A DNA stretch of 64,000 nt, from the NCBI RefSeq assembly GCF_029867415.1, contig NW_026705220.1:744001-808000 (forward strand). Reading direction: 5' to 3'. A program made the position numbers and the translations under genes. Source of the DNA: Vicia villosa. Lineage: Eukaryota > Streptophyta > Magnoliopsida > Fabales > Fabaceae. Under the pieces are notes generated by a model. It did not search any database and was not told where the DNA came from. It was given only the letters and a program-made list of their open reading frames with translations. This document shows positions 11,860 to 25,249 of this stretch, one piece after another (position 1 is the stretch's first letter; each line of letters begins with the position of its first letter).

Positions 11860-12115
11860 AGCGACGTGGATCCCACGTCGCAACATGCAACATCACGTCA
11901 CAACCAAAAACTAGCGACGTGTCCACCTACGTCGCAGGAGCACGTGTGGCAACTCATTAGCGACATGGATACCACGTCAAAAGGTAGCGACGTGACTCCA
12001 ACGTCGCAATAAAGTTACATGGGAAACATCTCCCTGCACGCAGAGCAGGTGTGGCAGGTGTGGGGAAGTGTGATTTTGACTTTTATAGCGACGTGGAATT
12101 CACGTCGCTACTTTG
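11860..12115. repeat. CACTA subterminal repeats, left
   Basis: Multiple copies of GCGACGTGG and its inverse, often paired as short palindromes such as GCGACGTGGATCCCACGTCGC without its last base. In CACTA elements such motifs are transposase-binding sites. Some copies are mutated (for example GCGACATGG). Confidence 0.85.
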
Positions 12116-12432
12116 AATGCTATTTTTTTTAAAAAATTTAATCACGCAGGATGAATTGTATTTTTATATAAGAAATTAATTAATTTATATAATAAAATTT
12201 ATATAATAAAATTTATATTTTATAAAATATATATAATAAAATTTATATATAATAAAATTTATATATAATAAAACTTATATAATAAAATCTATAAAATATA
12301 ATTTATATAATAAAATTTATATAATAAAATTTTATAAAATAAATTCATATAATAAATTTTATATAATAAATTCAATTAAATAAAACTAAAAATTTAAAAC
12401 TAATATTTTAATGAATCAAAATATAGAATAAG

Positions 12433-12801
12433 TTACATAAATATAAAATCATCATCATTCGGAAAATAATTATCCGGATTAAAATCATCATCCACTCCGT
12501 CATCCTCCGGCTCTTGAGTTGGAACATTACTGTAATTTCCACCTCCTTGCATAAATCGTCTCATCTGCTCCTCCATCTCAGCTTGCTTCTTCAGAATGCC
12601 CTCAATCTGCCGCGCATGCTGCTCCTCCATATCAGATTGCTTCTTCCGCATCATCTCCATCTGGGCCTCATTTTCGCGTCTCGCCAATTGCCTTATTAAT
12701 TTAGTTTGTTCCCGTGTCAGATTTGGTTGACGCGATCCACCCTGTCCATCCTCAACTCTTTGATACAAATTGCGATCACCAGCTCTATAGCTGGACACCA
12801 A
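12433..12801 (-). pseudogene. C-terminal part of a CACTA-associated protein, 122 residues
   Basis: The frame is rich in charged residues and contains two imperfect repeats (RRENEAQMEMMRKKQSDMEE and then QIEGILKKQAEMEEQMRRF), giving a predicted coiled coil at about residues 38-85. An acidic tail follows (EPEDDGVDDDFNPDNYF). Such coiled-coil, acid-tailed C-termini occur in plant En/Spm-type transposase-associated proteins; this assignment is by resemblance. The frame probably represents a final exon of a larger gene whose 5' part was deleted. The adjacent 12800-13700 is extremely AT-rich and non-coding. Confidence 0.5.
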
Positions 12802-14064
12802 ATTTCCATCCCCAAAAAAGCAACCATTAGACCCTTTTTAAATATTAATAATATTTTGTAAACATAACTTCTACATTCATTAAGATTAATATGTATATTA
12901 TTTTTAATAATAATTTCTATTTTTAAAAACAATAATATATATTACATATAAAACATATTCTATTAGAATTTTTTTAATAAAACTATTTTTATCAAATATA
13001 TACAAAAATGATGTATTTTTAATTATAGTTTGTTTATATTTCTATTTTTCAAAAAAATAACTTATTTTATATAAACATAAAAAATTCATAACTTATATGT
13101 ATAAAAATATTCTCTTTTTAATATTTTATTTTCATAATTCATAATATAAAAATATTATCTTTTTCTTATAAACATAAAAAATTTAATTTCTATATATGCA
13201 AAAATAATTCTGTTTTAAAAATATTTTCATAATTTTCATAATTCTGTTTTTTATTTATATATTTATACATTTTCGTATATATATATATTTATACATGATC
13301 AAAAGATAATACTTAAGTATATAAAATTAAACTTAGACAAAAAAACAGAATATATAAAAATTTATATTAAACTTAGACTAAATAAATTTATTTAGTTATG
13401 AAAAACAGAATATATATATTAAACTTAGATATTCTGAAATAAATATACAGAATAAACTCACATCCACACATATAAATTTATATATACTGAAATTTATATA
13501 CTAAATTTATAAACTCACATCCACACATTTTTGTATATAAAAATTCATTTTCACAACTAAATAAATTTATTTCAACATATATATTCTGTTTTTTGTATAT
13601 AAATTAAACTTAAGTATATAAATTAAACAAATATATATAATCAAAAGATAAATCAATTAAAACCTAACTAACAACTAAATAAATCACAATAAAAATAAAA
13701 TTAAAAAAATTACTAAAGTACCTCTTCTTCAAATCTCCTTCACTCTTGTAGTATCTCTTCTTCACAATTCTTCAATCTTCAATTCTTCAAAAAAAAAAAC
13801 CCTAAATTAAATTAGAAATTTAAAAGTTCTTAAAAAATAAAATTATACAAATAAAAAATACAATTAGTTACCTTAGATTGGTATTTGAGAGAGTGTGTTG
13901 AGACCGCAATGGAGGAAGAACAAGGGATGGGTCGTTGGAGCTTTGGAGGAACAACAGGGGGGAGGGGGCGTTGGAGAAGAAGAACAGGAGAGAGTAGTGT
14001 TTAAGTTTTCGTTTTGTTTCTGAAACGTATAAGTGTTTACGTTTTGTGAATAAATATATAAGGA

Positions 14065-14465
14065 CATACGCGACGTGGACATCACGTCGCTACTTTGCCA
14101 CGTGGGTTGCACGTCGCTACCCTCAAACGGTCAAAATAATAATTACACACTCTGCCACATCTGTAAAAGTGGCAGAGTTATTTTCCCAGGTATAATGTTG
14201 CGACGTGGAGGTAACGTCACTACTAAAATTCAAAAAAATTCAAATCTCCCTCCAACTACAACGTTAAAGTTTGTATTTTTTTATTATTTACTTTTTAGTA
14301 GCGACGTGACTCACACGTCGCAACTGTTTTTTTTTATAAAAAAAACAACCTCTGACACGTCTGATATAACGTTGGATTGATTTTTTTAATTATATAAGTA
14401 TGTTGTGACGTGGGAAACACGTCGCAACTACTCACGTGGAAGACACGCTGCTAATATATGTCGCA
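14065..14465. repeat. CACTA subterminal repeats, right
   Basis: Further GCGACGTGG / CCACGTCGC units up to the right terminus, in the same style as the left end. Examples are near 14070, 14200, 14300 and 14405. Confidence 0.85.
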
Positions 14466-14490
14466 GGAGAACATATTTCTTGTAGTGACA

Positions 14491-15352
<862 letters not shown>

Positions 15353-15367
15353 TATATATATATACAT

Positions 15368-15474
15368 TGTTGCCATTTATATACTAGTATTTTCTTTTAT
15401 ACCATGTTATAAACAACACATTAGTTAAACAACTATGAGAAAATTGAGTGTAACTTATCTTTAAAACCTACATT

Positions 15475-15556
<82 letters not shown>

Positions 15557-15663
15557 AATGTAGGTTTTAAAGATAAGTTACACTCAATTTTCTCATAGTT
15601 GTTTAACTAATGTGTTGTTTATAACATGGTATAAAAGAAAATACTAGTATATAAATGGCAACA
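15368..15663. repeat. Near-perfect 296 bp palindrome with (TA)n centre
   Basis: The left arm from TGTTGCCATTTATATAC to CCTACATTTATAAA reappears as its exact reverse complement from TTTATAAATGTAGG to GTATATAAATGGCAACA. The arms are about 112 bp of complex sequence each, joined by about 72 bp of TA repeat at 15480-15551 that is itself self-complementary. I found no mismatch in the arms. Confidence 0.93.
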
Positions 15664-18555
15664 TTGTGGTAAGGGAGACAAAGACGTATGATAGACAAAA
15701 ACCAAAACAAAAGTAAAAGACATATAATGAGGGGTACGAAGAATCCGGGCTATTAACAAGACTTAAAAAAGAAACAGAGGAAAAGCTGCACATTATCAAG
15801 CAAAGACAAAATCAATTCAGCAAAGTTGCATTGATTAAAGTAGAGAGAAAAAGAAAGATAATGGATTTTGTGTTGTGTCTATATAGCATCAAGAGTCTCT
15901 CGATTGTGGGGTGCTAATAGCTCTTTTTTTACACTCATGATCATGACTACTAATTAGTGGCTCAGCGACCAGTGTCCTTTCATCCAACATCACTTTTTTA
16001 TCCTCTTCTACTTTGATCTTGAATATACAAATAAAAATGTATGTATTTGATTTTTTTTTTTTTTGTCTTAATCTTTCAATTCTAAAGAAAAATCAAGTTA
16101 TGTTAATTTGAGTTTATTAAACATCTTATCTTTAAGGGAAAGAATATCGTCGACTGTTATTTTAATAGATTTCTTTTAAATTGTTTTTAGACTAACCTTC
16201 AAAGAAAAGATTAGAACATTTGCGTAGATGAGATTACGAGACCATGTTAGTCACATCCTCTTATCTTGATCTTCAAGTGTTGAGAGAAATCCATGTCTTC
16301 TCTCGCTTGATTGTGCATTATTTACCTATTGAAAGTAGTCTAAAGTTACATATACCAACAAATACTTATGACCTAATAAATTGGTCTAATAATGAGAGCT
16401 TGAGTCCTGTGTTCCACTAGGTAATTTTTATGTTGAGTCAAATTTATACAAAATTTTATTTTGCCTTTAAACGGAACTTCCACAAGTGAAAAACAAATAT
16501 TTTTAGTGACAACACAAATGTTATAAATAAATATCATTTATATCTATTAGATTTTGTGACTTTTTCACCAAACTACCCTTCTTTTTCAATTTATTAACCA
16601 GAATATCATATTTTTTCAACTTCTTATAAAACAAGTATATTTGCAAACAATTTTTTTGTGTTACTATAGACCCGCCTAATGCTTTGGCGGATCTATATTT
16701 ATATATTTTTTTAATTATCTGCGAATTTTCTTTTAGAATTATGTACTAATTTTCATGTAAAAATATATTCATACAGAATTTTCTACAGATTCTTTGAATA
16801 TAAGATTTTTTTTAAAATATAATTTTTTAAAATTTTATAGGAAAGTTTACTGAAAATTTCGCATAAACGTTTTCCTACAAAAATTTGCAGGAAATTCCAT
16901 AAAAGTAATTTTTTGCAAAAAGTTAGTAGAAATATTAATAAAATAGAAGGGTCCGTCCATTTAATTGACGGATACACTTTAAAATAATTTTTTTTTGAAA
17001 ATATGATATTTTAAAATTTACGGAAAAGAATTGATGGTTTGGTATTTTAAATAGAAAAAGATGCTACATTTGTAAAAATTTGTATTTCGTTGGTCACTAA
17101 ATTTTTTCATTAAAATATACAATTTTATGAGAAGTTAGTGCATATAGGAAATATCAGAATAATTTTAAGAAGGGCTGAGCCAAATTTTCCTATTTCAAAG
17201 AAAAGTTAATACTCAATTGATTGAACTACGTTGATAATTGCTCCAATTTGTTGCTACTAGAACAGTTAATTTTTTGAAACCATATACGAACAAAGAGACA
17301 AATTGAAACGGTATATCGTTATCTTTTCAGCTTTTACGTTCAGAAATGAATAGATATATAGGCAGACACATTGTGCTATGACTTTAATAAAGTCATTATG
17401 CATGTGTCATTGTCTTTACTATAATGTTACAAGCTTTTTTAATTTTCTACCCTGCAAAAGAGTTCAGAAAAAAGCCACGGTAGACATGGGGGGAAAACAA
17501 AGGAATTTTACTGCCCACGTGCACTGGCCAATGAGGAGTGGAGGAGAAAAACATCCTTAATTTTCGTGAAAAATAATAAAGTGCACAAATCATGAATCCA
17601 CTTTGCAATTATGGATGTTTGTTGAATGTGGCACATCATGAGTTACAAGTTTTATAACTTGGTCTTAACTTAATTTTCTCCACCGATGACTTTAATGAAT
17701 AAAATACTTCACGAATAATTTCTCCTTTTTCTTATAACATCTTCAATGATGAATACACTTGAAATAAGTCAGATCAAAAGGCTTAAGATTTTTTATAAGT
17801 ATATTTAACTAAAAAAATTAGACCTTAAAACATAATTTTTTTTTAAATCTATCAAACCGACGTATTTAAATAAACATGAATAATTCTTTTATTATATTGT
17901 ATTTTATTCTTTAAATTAAATTATAAAAATAAAACTTAATTATCTTGAAGAATTTATGAAAATAGGATAAAAACTCCTTATAAAAATTTTATAAATTGCT
18001 TTCATAAAATTTCTAAATAGTTTCACAAAACTTATGATTTAAATTAAACAAATTTTTAGTATCATTAAATTTTTAGTCTTTTTTTTATTTATATAAACAT
18101 TACTTGAATTGCTAATTTGTATATGTCCAAATGAAATAGACTTTTAAGACTAACATATTGATCAGACCTTCAAGACTCAAGTCTAGAAATAAATCTACAA
18201 CAAACTAAAGGTTAGACTTAAGCTTTAAAATTTTTAGCAGATTAGATTTAAACTTGACAAAATCTATCTCGACTGAACCTATTCTCACCCATAATGATGA
18301 ATGATTCACCTATTTAACACTAAATAAATATATCTTTTCACTTTGAAATATTCTTTTTATGCGACACATTGGCATATATGTATGTTTAGATAATTTATTT
18401 ATTTTGGCTTTCACTTTCAGTTATTTTAGCAAGTTGTTTTTACTTTTTAATGTAAAAATAATAATAATTTTTTCTCTAATTATTATTTCATACTATACTT
18501 CCAACATATTAATATAATAAAATTAAGGCTTAAATTATGTTTTCGTCCCTGTCAT
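15664..18555. other. Intergenic DNA without recognisable genes
   Basis: AT-rich, unique-looking sequence. The only structures I noticed are two GC-stem hairpins in an AT-rich stretch: TAGACCCGCC/GGCGGATCTA at 16667-16695 and TCCGTC/GACGGA at 16952-16972. A repeat-like GGCTTAAATTATGTTTTCGT motif occurs near 18526. No open frame with coding character is seen before 18556. Confidence 0.5.
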
Positions 18556-18987
18556 GAACAAACCCAAGCAACTCCAGAACAAAGTGAAGCTACTCAAGAA
18601 CAAACTCAAGTAAGTCATCCAACTGAGACTGCGACCAATGAACATCTTGAAGCAAATGCATCTCAAACAGATGTAGACATTGAGTTTGAAGTGCTAGCTG
18701 CAACTCTTGCAACAACATTTGAGGCTACTCAAACTCAACCAAATCTTGCTGCATCATTTCAGAGTGTCTTTGCTACATCATCTCAGAGTGTCCATGCTAC
18801 ATCATCTAAGATTGTCCCTGCAACATCAACTTAGAGTGCTCATGAACCTGACTATATTTTATTTGCTCCTGTTCCAACACCAGGTGAAGTTGTATAGGAT
18901 GTTTGGGGCTTTCCAAAAAGTACTATAACTCCTCAAAGGGAAGAAGATGGCACTATGTTACTTGAATTTCAAGTCATTTTTCATTAA
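18556..18987 (+). pseudogene. Unidentified coding remnant, Gln/Thr/Ser/Ala-rich
   Basis: One frame runs for about 144 codons to TAA 18985-18987, with only two stops (TAG 18832 and TAG 18895). The translation is unlike random AT-rich DNA: ATPEQSEATQEQTQVSHPTE, then repeats of the type ATSSQSV, then a more conserved-looking tail (DVWGFPKSTITPQREEDGTM). No ATG opens this frame and I recognise no domain. It may be a piece of a transposon protein or a captured gene fragment. Confidence 0.35.
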
Positions 18988-19536
18988 GAAGCAAGTTGCA
19001 AATTGAATCCAATCTGCATAATCTTTGTTTGCAAACCACATTGCTTGCAAATCTTGCCTTAATCAGAAGATTACACACTCTTTTGAGCCATTGTCCAAGA
19101 AGTTTGATCATTAACCAAGTATTTATTCCATTTCAAGCATAAAGATCACACTTCCACTTTGGTAAAGTGACTTTAATCACCAACAACTCTTGCATTGAGC
19201 CTCTATATTGTTTGTTTTGCACCAAAAGTAATCCAAAGCCAACAAGCAACACTCCAATCTGCGGAAGAATCTCTGAAAATCACTACTCCACTTGAAACTT
19301 CAAAATTTGTCATTTGCATAAACTTAGCATTTTTTAGTTCCAAGCATTTTCTGTGTCAAAAAAACCATTCAAATAGTTTCTAAACATCATTTAGAAGTTG
19401 TTCATCACCCATACCCATCCCAAAAACACCTCTAACTCAGAATCACCATCAAACCACCATTGTTGCATATTTTGAGCTTCAAACACCAAACTTCCAATTG
19501 GCTCGAGCATTTCCCAAATTTCCACTTTATACACCT
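18988..19536. other. Intergenic DNA left of the Ogre element
   Basis: Non-coding. Short frames at 19195-19383 (+) and 19391-19648 (-) have no recognisable motif; the second crosses the LTR boundary and is spurious. Confidence 0.4.
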
Positions 19537-20289
19537 TGTAGCGGTAAAAATGTGACTCGACGCGCTTTCGCGCATTCGAAGTACAACAGAGTCGCCACCG
19601 AACTTTATTTATTCCAAGAAGGAAAGGGAAAATATCGATAAAACCCACAAAGAAAGAAAAAAATGGATAAGATGGTCGTTCGTCACCAAATTAGGGTTCG
19701 GGAGTCGGTTAAGCAAGGGGAAGGTATTAGCACCCCTCACCTCCATCGTACTCGATGGGACCCATTTAGTTAGTTTCGTGTTTGAGTGTTAGTGTTTGTG
19801 TTCTTTAGCTTATTGATCGAGAAAAGATAAAAGAAAATGTTTTTTTTATGTTTTTTATTATGAAGAAAAAAGAAAGGATTTTTTATTATTATGCTCGCCA
19901 AGACGTTTGTATCTTGTGCCTACGTATTCCCTAGTGCAATGGGAAAGTCAGAGCAATCGTAGTTCGGGCTAGAACCACGAAAAATTTGTTGGTTGATTTT
20001 AGCGAGAGGTACTCGATCGCTTTCAAATGGAAATACTATGCGCACATGGATATGAGATCACTACAAGAATGGATGACTAAATCAAGATAAGACATGATTT
20101 TGGCCATCATCGCATTCGAGTGGAAGATGTTAGATCTTCACATGTGGAAGTATGTTCGCATTTTAAAATTGGATAAGTGTCTCGTTTATGAAAAGAGTTT
20201 TAAAAGCCATAAGGCAAAAAGGTTTGAATGAAATTGAGATTGTGTTTTAAAGGGACATTTAGCAAAGGATTGAGCATAGGTGTGCACCC

Positions 20290-20860
20290 AGCGCGTCTTT
20301 ACCCAAGGTATTGAACAGGAGCGAGCCCCATTGTCACTTGTTGTCCTTATTCAAAAGATCAAGGTATTCAAGAGGTGTGCACTTCTTGTCACATGATCTT
20401 TCGATTTGGTTAATGTATTTTGATTTAAAAGATCAAGGTATTCAAGAGGTGTTCACCCCTTGTCACTTAATCTCTTGGTTTGATTAAAAAAGGTTCAAAA
20501 GATCAAGGTATTCAAAAGGTGTCCACCCCTTGTCACTTAACCTCTTGGTTTTGTTTAAAGTGTTTTAATTCAAAAGATCAAGGTATTCAAGAGGTGTGCA
20601 CCCCTTGTCACTTAATCTTTTGATTTGATTAAAAAAGATTCGAAAGATCAAGGTATTCGAGAGGTGTTCACCCCTTGTCACTTAATCTCTTGGTTTGATT
20701 AATGTGTTTTAGTTTCAAAAGATCAGGGTATTCAAGAGGTGTTCACCCCTTGTCACAAGATCTTTCGATTTAATTAAAGAAAGGTTTAAAAAAGGTGTTA
20801 ATCCAAAAGAATCGAGGTATTCAAGAGGTGTACACTTCTTGTCACACGATCTTTCGGTAT
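20290..20860 (+). repeat. Tandem repeat array in the Ogre LTR, period about 60-80 bp
   Basis: About eight degenerate units built around AAAAGATCAAGGTATTCAAG followed by AGGTGTGCACCCCTTGTCAC and TTTGGTTTGATT. Unit length varies because the AT-rich linker differs. Confidence 0.9.
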
Positions 20861-21769
20861 GGTTTAAAGAAAGTTTTTTAAAAGAAGAAACTCGACGTTG
20901 GATCGAGAAATTATTTGTAACCACTTGGCATTGGACCAAGATTTATTGATTTTTAAACTATTTTTTAAATGAAAGATTAATCTAATGTTTTTTGGTATTT
21001 TTAATAATAAAAATAAATTAAGAGCATGTTTTTTTGTATTTTTATAAGGGAATAATAAGAAATTAGGAATGATAAACATATGTTCGAGTTAGAATAAAAA
21101 CTAAATATAAATGGACCAAAAGAAATAAAAAGGAGGGGTGTGAAGAAATGGCGCTGGATCCATAACAGTAGGCCCAAGATCAACAAACCAAAGCTATTCA
21201 GGAGGGGTGTATGTTAGTGAAATAGGTGGTATTGAGACCAAGATGGACCAAGGAACTAATCTGGCCCAAACCGAATTTGGGACTAATCTAACCCTAAAAT
21301 CCTAAATGCAAAGAAAAACCGCAGCTGTCCAGACTCTCACTCTCGTTGTTATCATCAGTGAAGAAATTGAAAGAACAACATCATGAAACTCTCACGTTTC
21401 TCACGATCTCTCTCGACCTCTTAGGTCTCTCTCGATTCGTTCAACTATGGCTACAACAGCAACAATCGAGACCAACACACATCCCTCGCATTCTCTCTCG
21501 TTCGTGATTCTTTCTCTGTCTCTGAACCAATCACGGTTTCTCCATGGATCTGCAGAACTCAAAAACAACAATAGCGCCCTAACCTATCGATTCTTTCTCG
21601 TCTCAACACCCAACAATACGAACACTCAGCAAATAAGCTACTCAAAGATTATCCTTAGCCCCACAAAAACCCTAAAGCCCCAATTCAATGATTCAGAGAT
21701 TTACAAAGATACACAAGCAAAGATAGAAAGAAAATCGAAATAGAATCAAGGGAAAAGATGCAAACACAG

Positions 21770-22175
21770 GTATGTTCTTCTTGCTTCAACGTCTGCTCTT
21801 CGTCTGCTTCTGTGTTTTTGTCGCTATGCTTTCGTTGTTGTGTTGAACCGTGTGTTTGTCGAGGAAACTGTGTATTGAAGCTATGAAATGGTTGGATGAA
21901 GTTTTGTGTAGATAAGAGTATTGGTGAATGGTTAGAATTTGGAACTTGCAGTTACAGAACTATATATTGTGTTGATGGTTTGATGGTCAAGAGCTTGGAG
22001 GAAGAGTGAGTTTTAATTTCAACAGAGTTTTCTTGCCATTTTCTCCTCCTCTCATTGTTGTGTTTTTGTTCTGATTTATAGAGGAATTGAAAGTGATTTT
22101 AGGGGGGAAATTGGAGCCTTACATTTGAAAATGAAAATCAGTTTTGGTATCCTGATTTATGTTTTATGTTTGCAG
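21770..22175 (+). other. Possible intron inside the Ogre LTR
   Basis: A good donor (ACACAG|GTATGTTC) at 21770 and an acceptor after a T-rich stretch (TATGTTTGCAG|GTCATG) ending at 22175 bound 406 bp. The upstream sequence (21300-21765) is less AT-rich and CTCTCTCG-rich, resembling a plant 5' untranslated leader. This would be a leader intron of an LTR-initiated transcript. The support is splice-site resemblance only. Confidence 0.3.
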
Positions 22176-22518
22176 GTCATGTTATGGCTATTTTGATACA
22201 AGTTTTGGACAGTTGCAGCAGCACTTTTGGACCATTGTGTTTGTGGTTTTGGCACAGGGTATTTGGACAAGAAATCGGTGCAGGATGGTATCAAGATGCA
22301 GAGTAGAGAGTAGCAGAATTTTGGCTGGTATTGTTTGGATGTTGAGATATCAGAAGAAAGGAACATAAATGTAGCTGTATCATAAAGCAATCGTGAAAGA
22401 CTCTACTTTTATCCTTTTATTTATTTATTTTGACAATTAGAAAAAAAACACATAATAAAAATAATAATAACTAAATATTAATAAATAATAATAAAAATTG
22501 GTTAGTAAAGGAATTAAA

Positions 22519-22556
<38 letters not shown>
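22519..22556. repeat. (TAA)n microsatellite
   Basis: About 12 perfect TAA/ATA units within the LTR. Confidence 0.95.
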
Positions 22557-22558
<2 letters not shown>

Positions 22559-23282
22559 GAGAAAAATTAATGTAAAAACATAATTATTATATTTTTTTGA
22601 ATTTTTGTATGTAATGAACTTTCTCTAAAGATGGGCCTAAACTAGAAATAAAAACTCTCTTTGAATGGGCCTTTAGCAAATTTGAATCAAAATACATCTT
22701 TTCCATTTGCCCTCTACAAACAAAAAAAAATTATAACACAAAGACAACAAAATTGATCTTTAATTTTTAATAGAAATTCAAATTGAACTCCAATTAAAAA
22801 TCGTAAATCATCAATGGTTAGTGGAATATGAATAAAAATACTATAAATCACAAAATTGAACAAGATGCAATAAAATGATGATATGCATATATTTTTTTGA
22901 GAATGATGCAAATGAATGTAAGTGATGCGGGTCAAAAATTGGGGTGCGACAGATGCCCCTATTTAAGTTTCTTCTATCGAAGATGTGAAGAGACTTAAAT
23001 ACCAAGTACACAATTTTTGTCCTTCATATGCAAACGAAATGCAATGCATGGACTCTTTTTTTTTGTTATTTTGAATGCAATGTGATATGAGACACTCGAA
23101 TCTCTGTGGGGAATATGGTTCCACAAGAGATAAACTAATGTTGGATAAACTTGGAAAAGAGAGATAAAACTCTGGGTAAAAAGACAGTAGAAGCGTCTAA
23201 GAGTGACATTAGACGGATAAAAACACCTTATTGTGGATTGTGACATCCAATTATTGGCTTTGGATGAAAACAGCGACCCATA

Positions 23283-23765
23283 TCAGCTAATGTACTGGTA
23301 AAGGCAAAGAAGACCATCGACTTTAGCTAATGTACTAAAGATGGAAATGAGATCTCTTATCAACTAATGTACTGATAAAAGATGAAAAGGATACACGACT
23401 TTAGTTAATGTACTAAAGAAGGAAAAACAGTTATATCATCAGTTAGTGTATTGAAGATGTGAGACAAATCGACCTGCATCAGTTAATGTACTGATAAGGG
23501 AAACAAGAGGGAATTGTTATCAGCTAATGTACTGACGAAAGGAAATCCTATACCAGTTAATGTACTGATAAGGAAAGAAGAAAGAGGCTAACGTCAGTTA
23601 ATGTACTGGCGAAGAGAAGTCCTATACCAGCTAGTGTACTGATAAGGAGGAAGCAACCATGATCAATCATCGGCTAATGTACTGACGAGAGAGAATAGGA
23701 GACATCTGATATCAGCTAATGTACTGATGAAAGTCCTGCATCAGCTAATGTACTAATGACGGGAA
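23283..23765 (+). repeat. Tandem array of CAGCTAATGTACTGATAA-type units
   Basis: I count 13 occurrences of a degenerate 18-20 bp core (CAGYTAATGTACTGATAAGG) separated by 15-25 variable bases. The core is conserved while the spacers are not, unlike a simple satellite. It lies about 2 kb from the LTR's right end. Confidence 0.9.
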
Positions 23766-24157
23766 ACGAAAGTGCATATCATCTAACTTGATTTTTTGCA
23801 CACTTCTCATTTACTTTATATATTTTATGAATATATTTTAAAATCCCAAAAGTATTTATTATTTAATCAATTTTAATTTAAATCAAAACAAATGATTTTT
23901 ATGTCTTTTAATCCCATTAACTCAAACCCTTTCTAATGATCTTCACCATGTAACTTGTAGATACCATTTGTGAATCAAATAGTGTTAGGGTAAGCTTACC
24001 TTGAAATATGAACATGGTCCCTTAGTAAATTCACTTAGGGTTTTGTTTTAATCAACTTTAAAATGATTAGGTTTACGTGTACATAACTAAAACCCTAATC
24101 TTGATATCCTTTGATCTTTTTATCCCAAAGCAATGCCATGTTGATATAACTTGTTGC

Positions 24158-24779
24158 TAGGGGTGGGAATAGGCTAGGCCGAGCTAGGCTTTTCCAATCC
24201 TGAGCCTGGCCTGTTAAAAAATTCAAAGCCTAAGCCTGGCCTGTAGCCTATCATAGGCTTGTTTTTTTGGCCTGAGCCTGGACTTTTTGAAGGCCTAATT
24301 GGCCTATTAGTCTACTTAAAAGCCTATTTCAATTGAACAATTGTAAATAAGTCATTAACCCCAACTGTAAATAGACTAACAGATTAAAAGACCAGTGAGA
24401 TTAAATGTTTGTTTGCATTGACTTATTTGAGTTTACCTAGTATCATAAAATTTGCGATACTATTTGTTTGAGATAACTTTTGGAAGCAACTTATGACATT
24501 GTTCATAAGATTTTTTTTCATCTTATTTTCATAATTTCTTCAAGATAACTAAGATTTGTTTTAATATTTTAATTCAAAGTACAAAATACAATATAATAAT
24601 AATAAAATTATTCATATTTATTTAAATAGGCCGGCCTCATAGGCTTAAAAGGCTTTTTATATGGCCTGTGGCCTAGCCTTTTTAGCTAAATAGGCTTATA
24701 AAAAAGCCTGGTCTAGCCTAGGCCTATGTAGGTTGGGCCGTACGCCCATGTTAGTCGGCCTGGCCTATTCCCACCCCTA
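24158..24779. mobile_element. hAT-type MITE nested in the Ogre LTR
   Basis: 622 bp with 17 bp inverted ends TAGGGGTGGGAATAGGC / GCCTATTCCCACCCCTA and a perfect 8 bp target duplication CTTGTTGC (24150-24157 and 24780-24787). Subterminal regions are full of GGCCTGG / CCAGGC motifs, typical of hAT transposase-binding regions. No coding sequence. Confidence 0.95.
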
Positions 24780-24873
24780 CTTGTTGCTATGATCATTCCT
24801 TGTTTATATACTTGTACATATACTTGTTAATTTACATCTTTGTACAATTATACTTTGGTTATGTTATTATACT

Positions 24874-24875
<2 letters not shown>

Positions 24876-24945
<70 letters not shown>
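24876..24945. repeat. (TA)n microsatellite
   Basis: Thirty-five TA units in the Ogre LTR, flanked by TTGTA and CACACA. Confidence 0.97.
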
Positions 24946-24952
<7 letters not shown>

Positions 24953-25249
24953 TGTTGAACTAACCCCACATTCATGAGACATTTATCCATCATCACATCA
25001 TATTCATTCATACATGAAATGATCTTAAGGCATGTCATCCTTTTATTCATAAAACTTTTAACTTTGAGTTTACACCTTAATATTGTTGAACTCGCCCTTG
25101 ATTGTATCAATGATACACATATTATATCATACACATCACTTGAGATATTCATCATGAATGATTTCTTAAGATGTTGCCAAAAAACTCCAAAGGAATGGGA
25201 ATGGTATTGACTAAAATTGTCAAGGTACTCACTCCTTTTTCCAACTCTT

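Larger units (their letters stand above)
11838..14487. mobile_element. Non-autonomous CACTA (En/Spm) transposon
   Basis: 2,650 bp with inverted ends CACTACAAAAATA and TTTCTTGTAGTG and a 3 bp target duplication ACA (11835-11837 and 14488-14490). The empty site is preserved in copy 1 near 373-380, which confirms the boundaries. It carries subterminal repeats at both ends and one leftover reading frame on the minus strand. No transposase domain is recognisable. It was mobile only if a related element supplied transposase. Confidence 0.93.

Noticed and set aside
17378..17560. Plus-strand 60-residue frame, and similar short frames at 9820, 10417, 14075, 16783, 22714 and 29164
   Set aside because: Short, AT-biased, no motif, and no plausible start context or neighbours.
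20715..21186. Overlapping minus-strand frames in the Ogre LTR
   Set aside because: They derive from the tandem repeat array and AT-rich sequence next to it.
21447..21743. A 98-residue frame starting with ATG as a host gene exon
   Set aside because: It lies within the Ogre LTR, has no recognisable domain and ends just before a putative splice donor. I treat it as transcribed leader at most.
23283..23765. Evenly spaced short repeats that recall a CRISPR array
   Set aside because: The units are degenerate, spacing is irregular, there are no cas genes and the context is a plant LTR.
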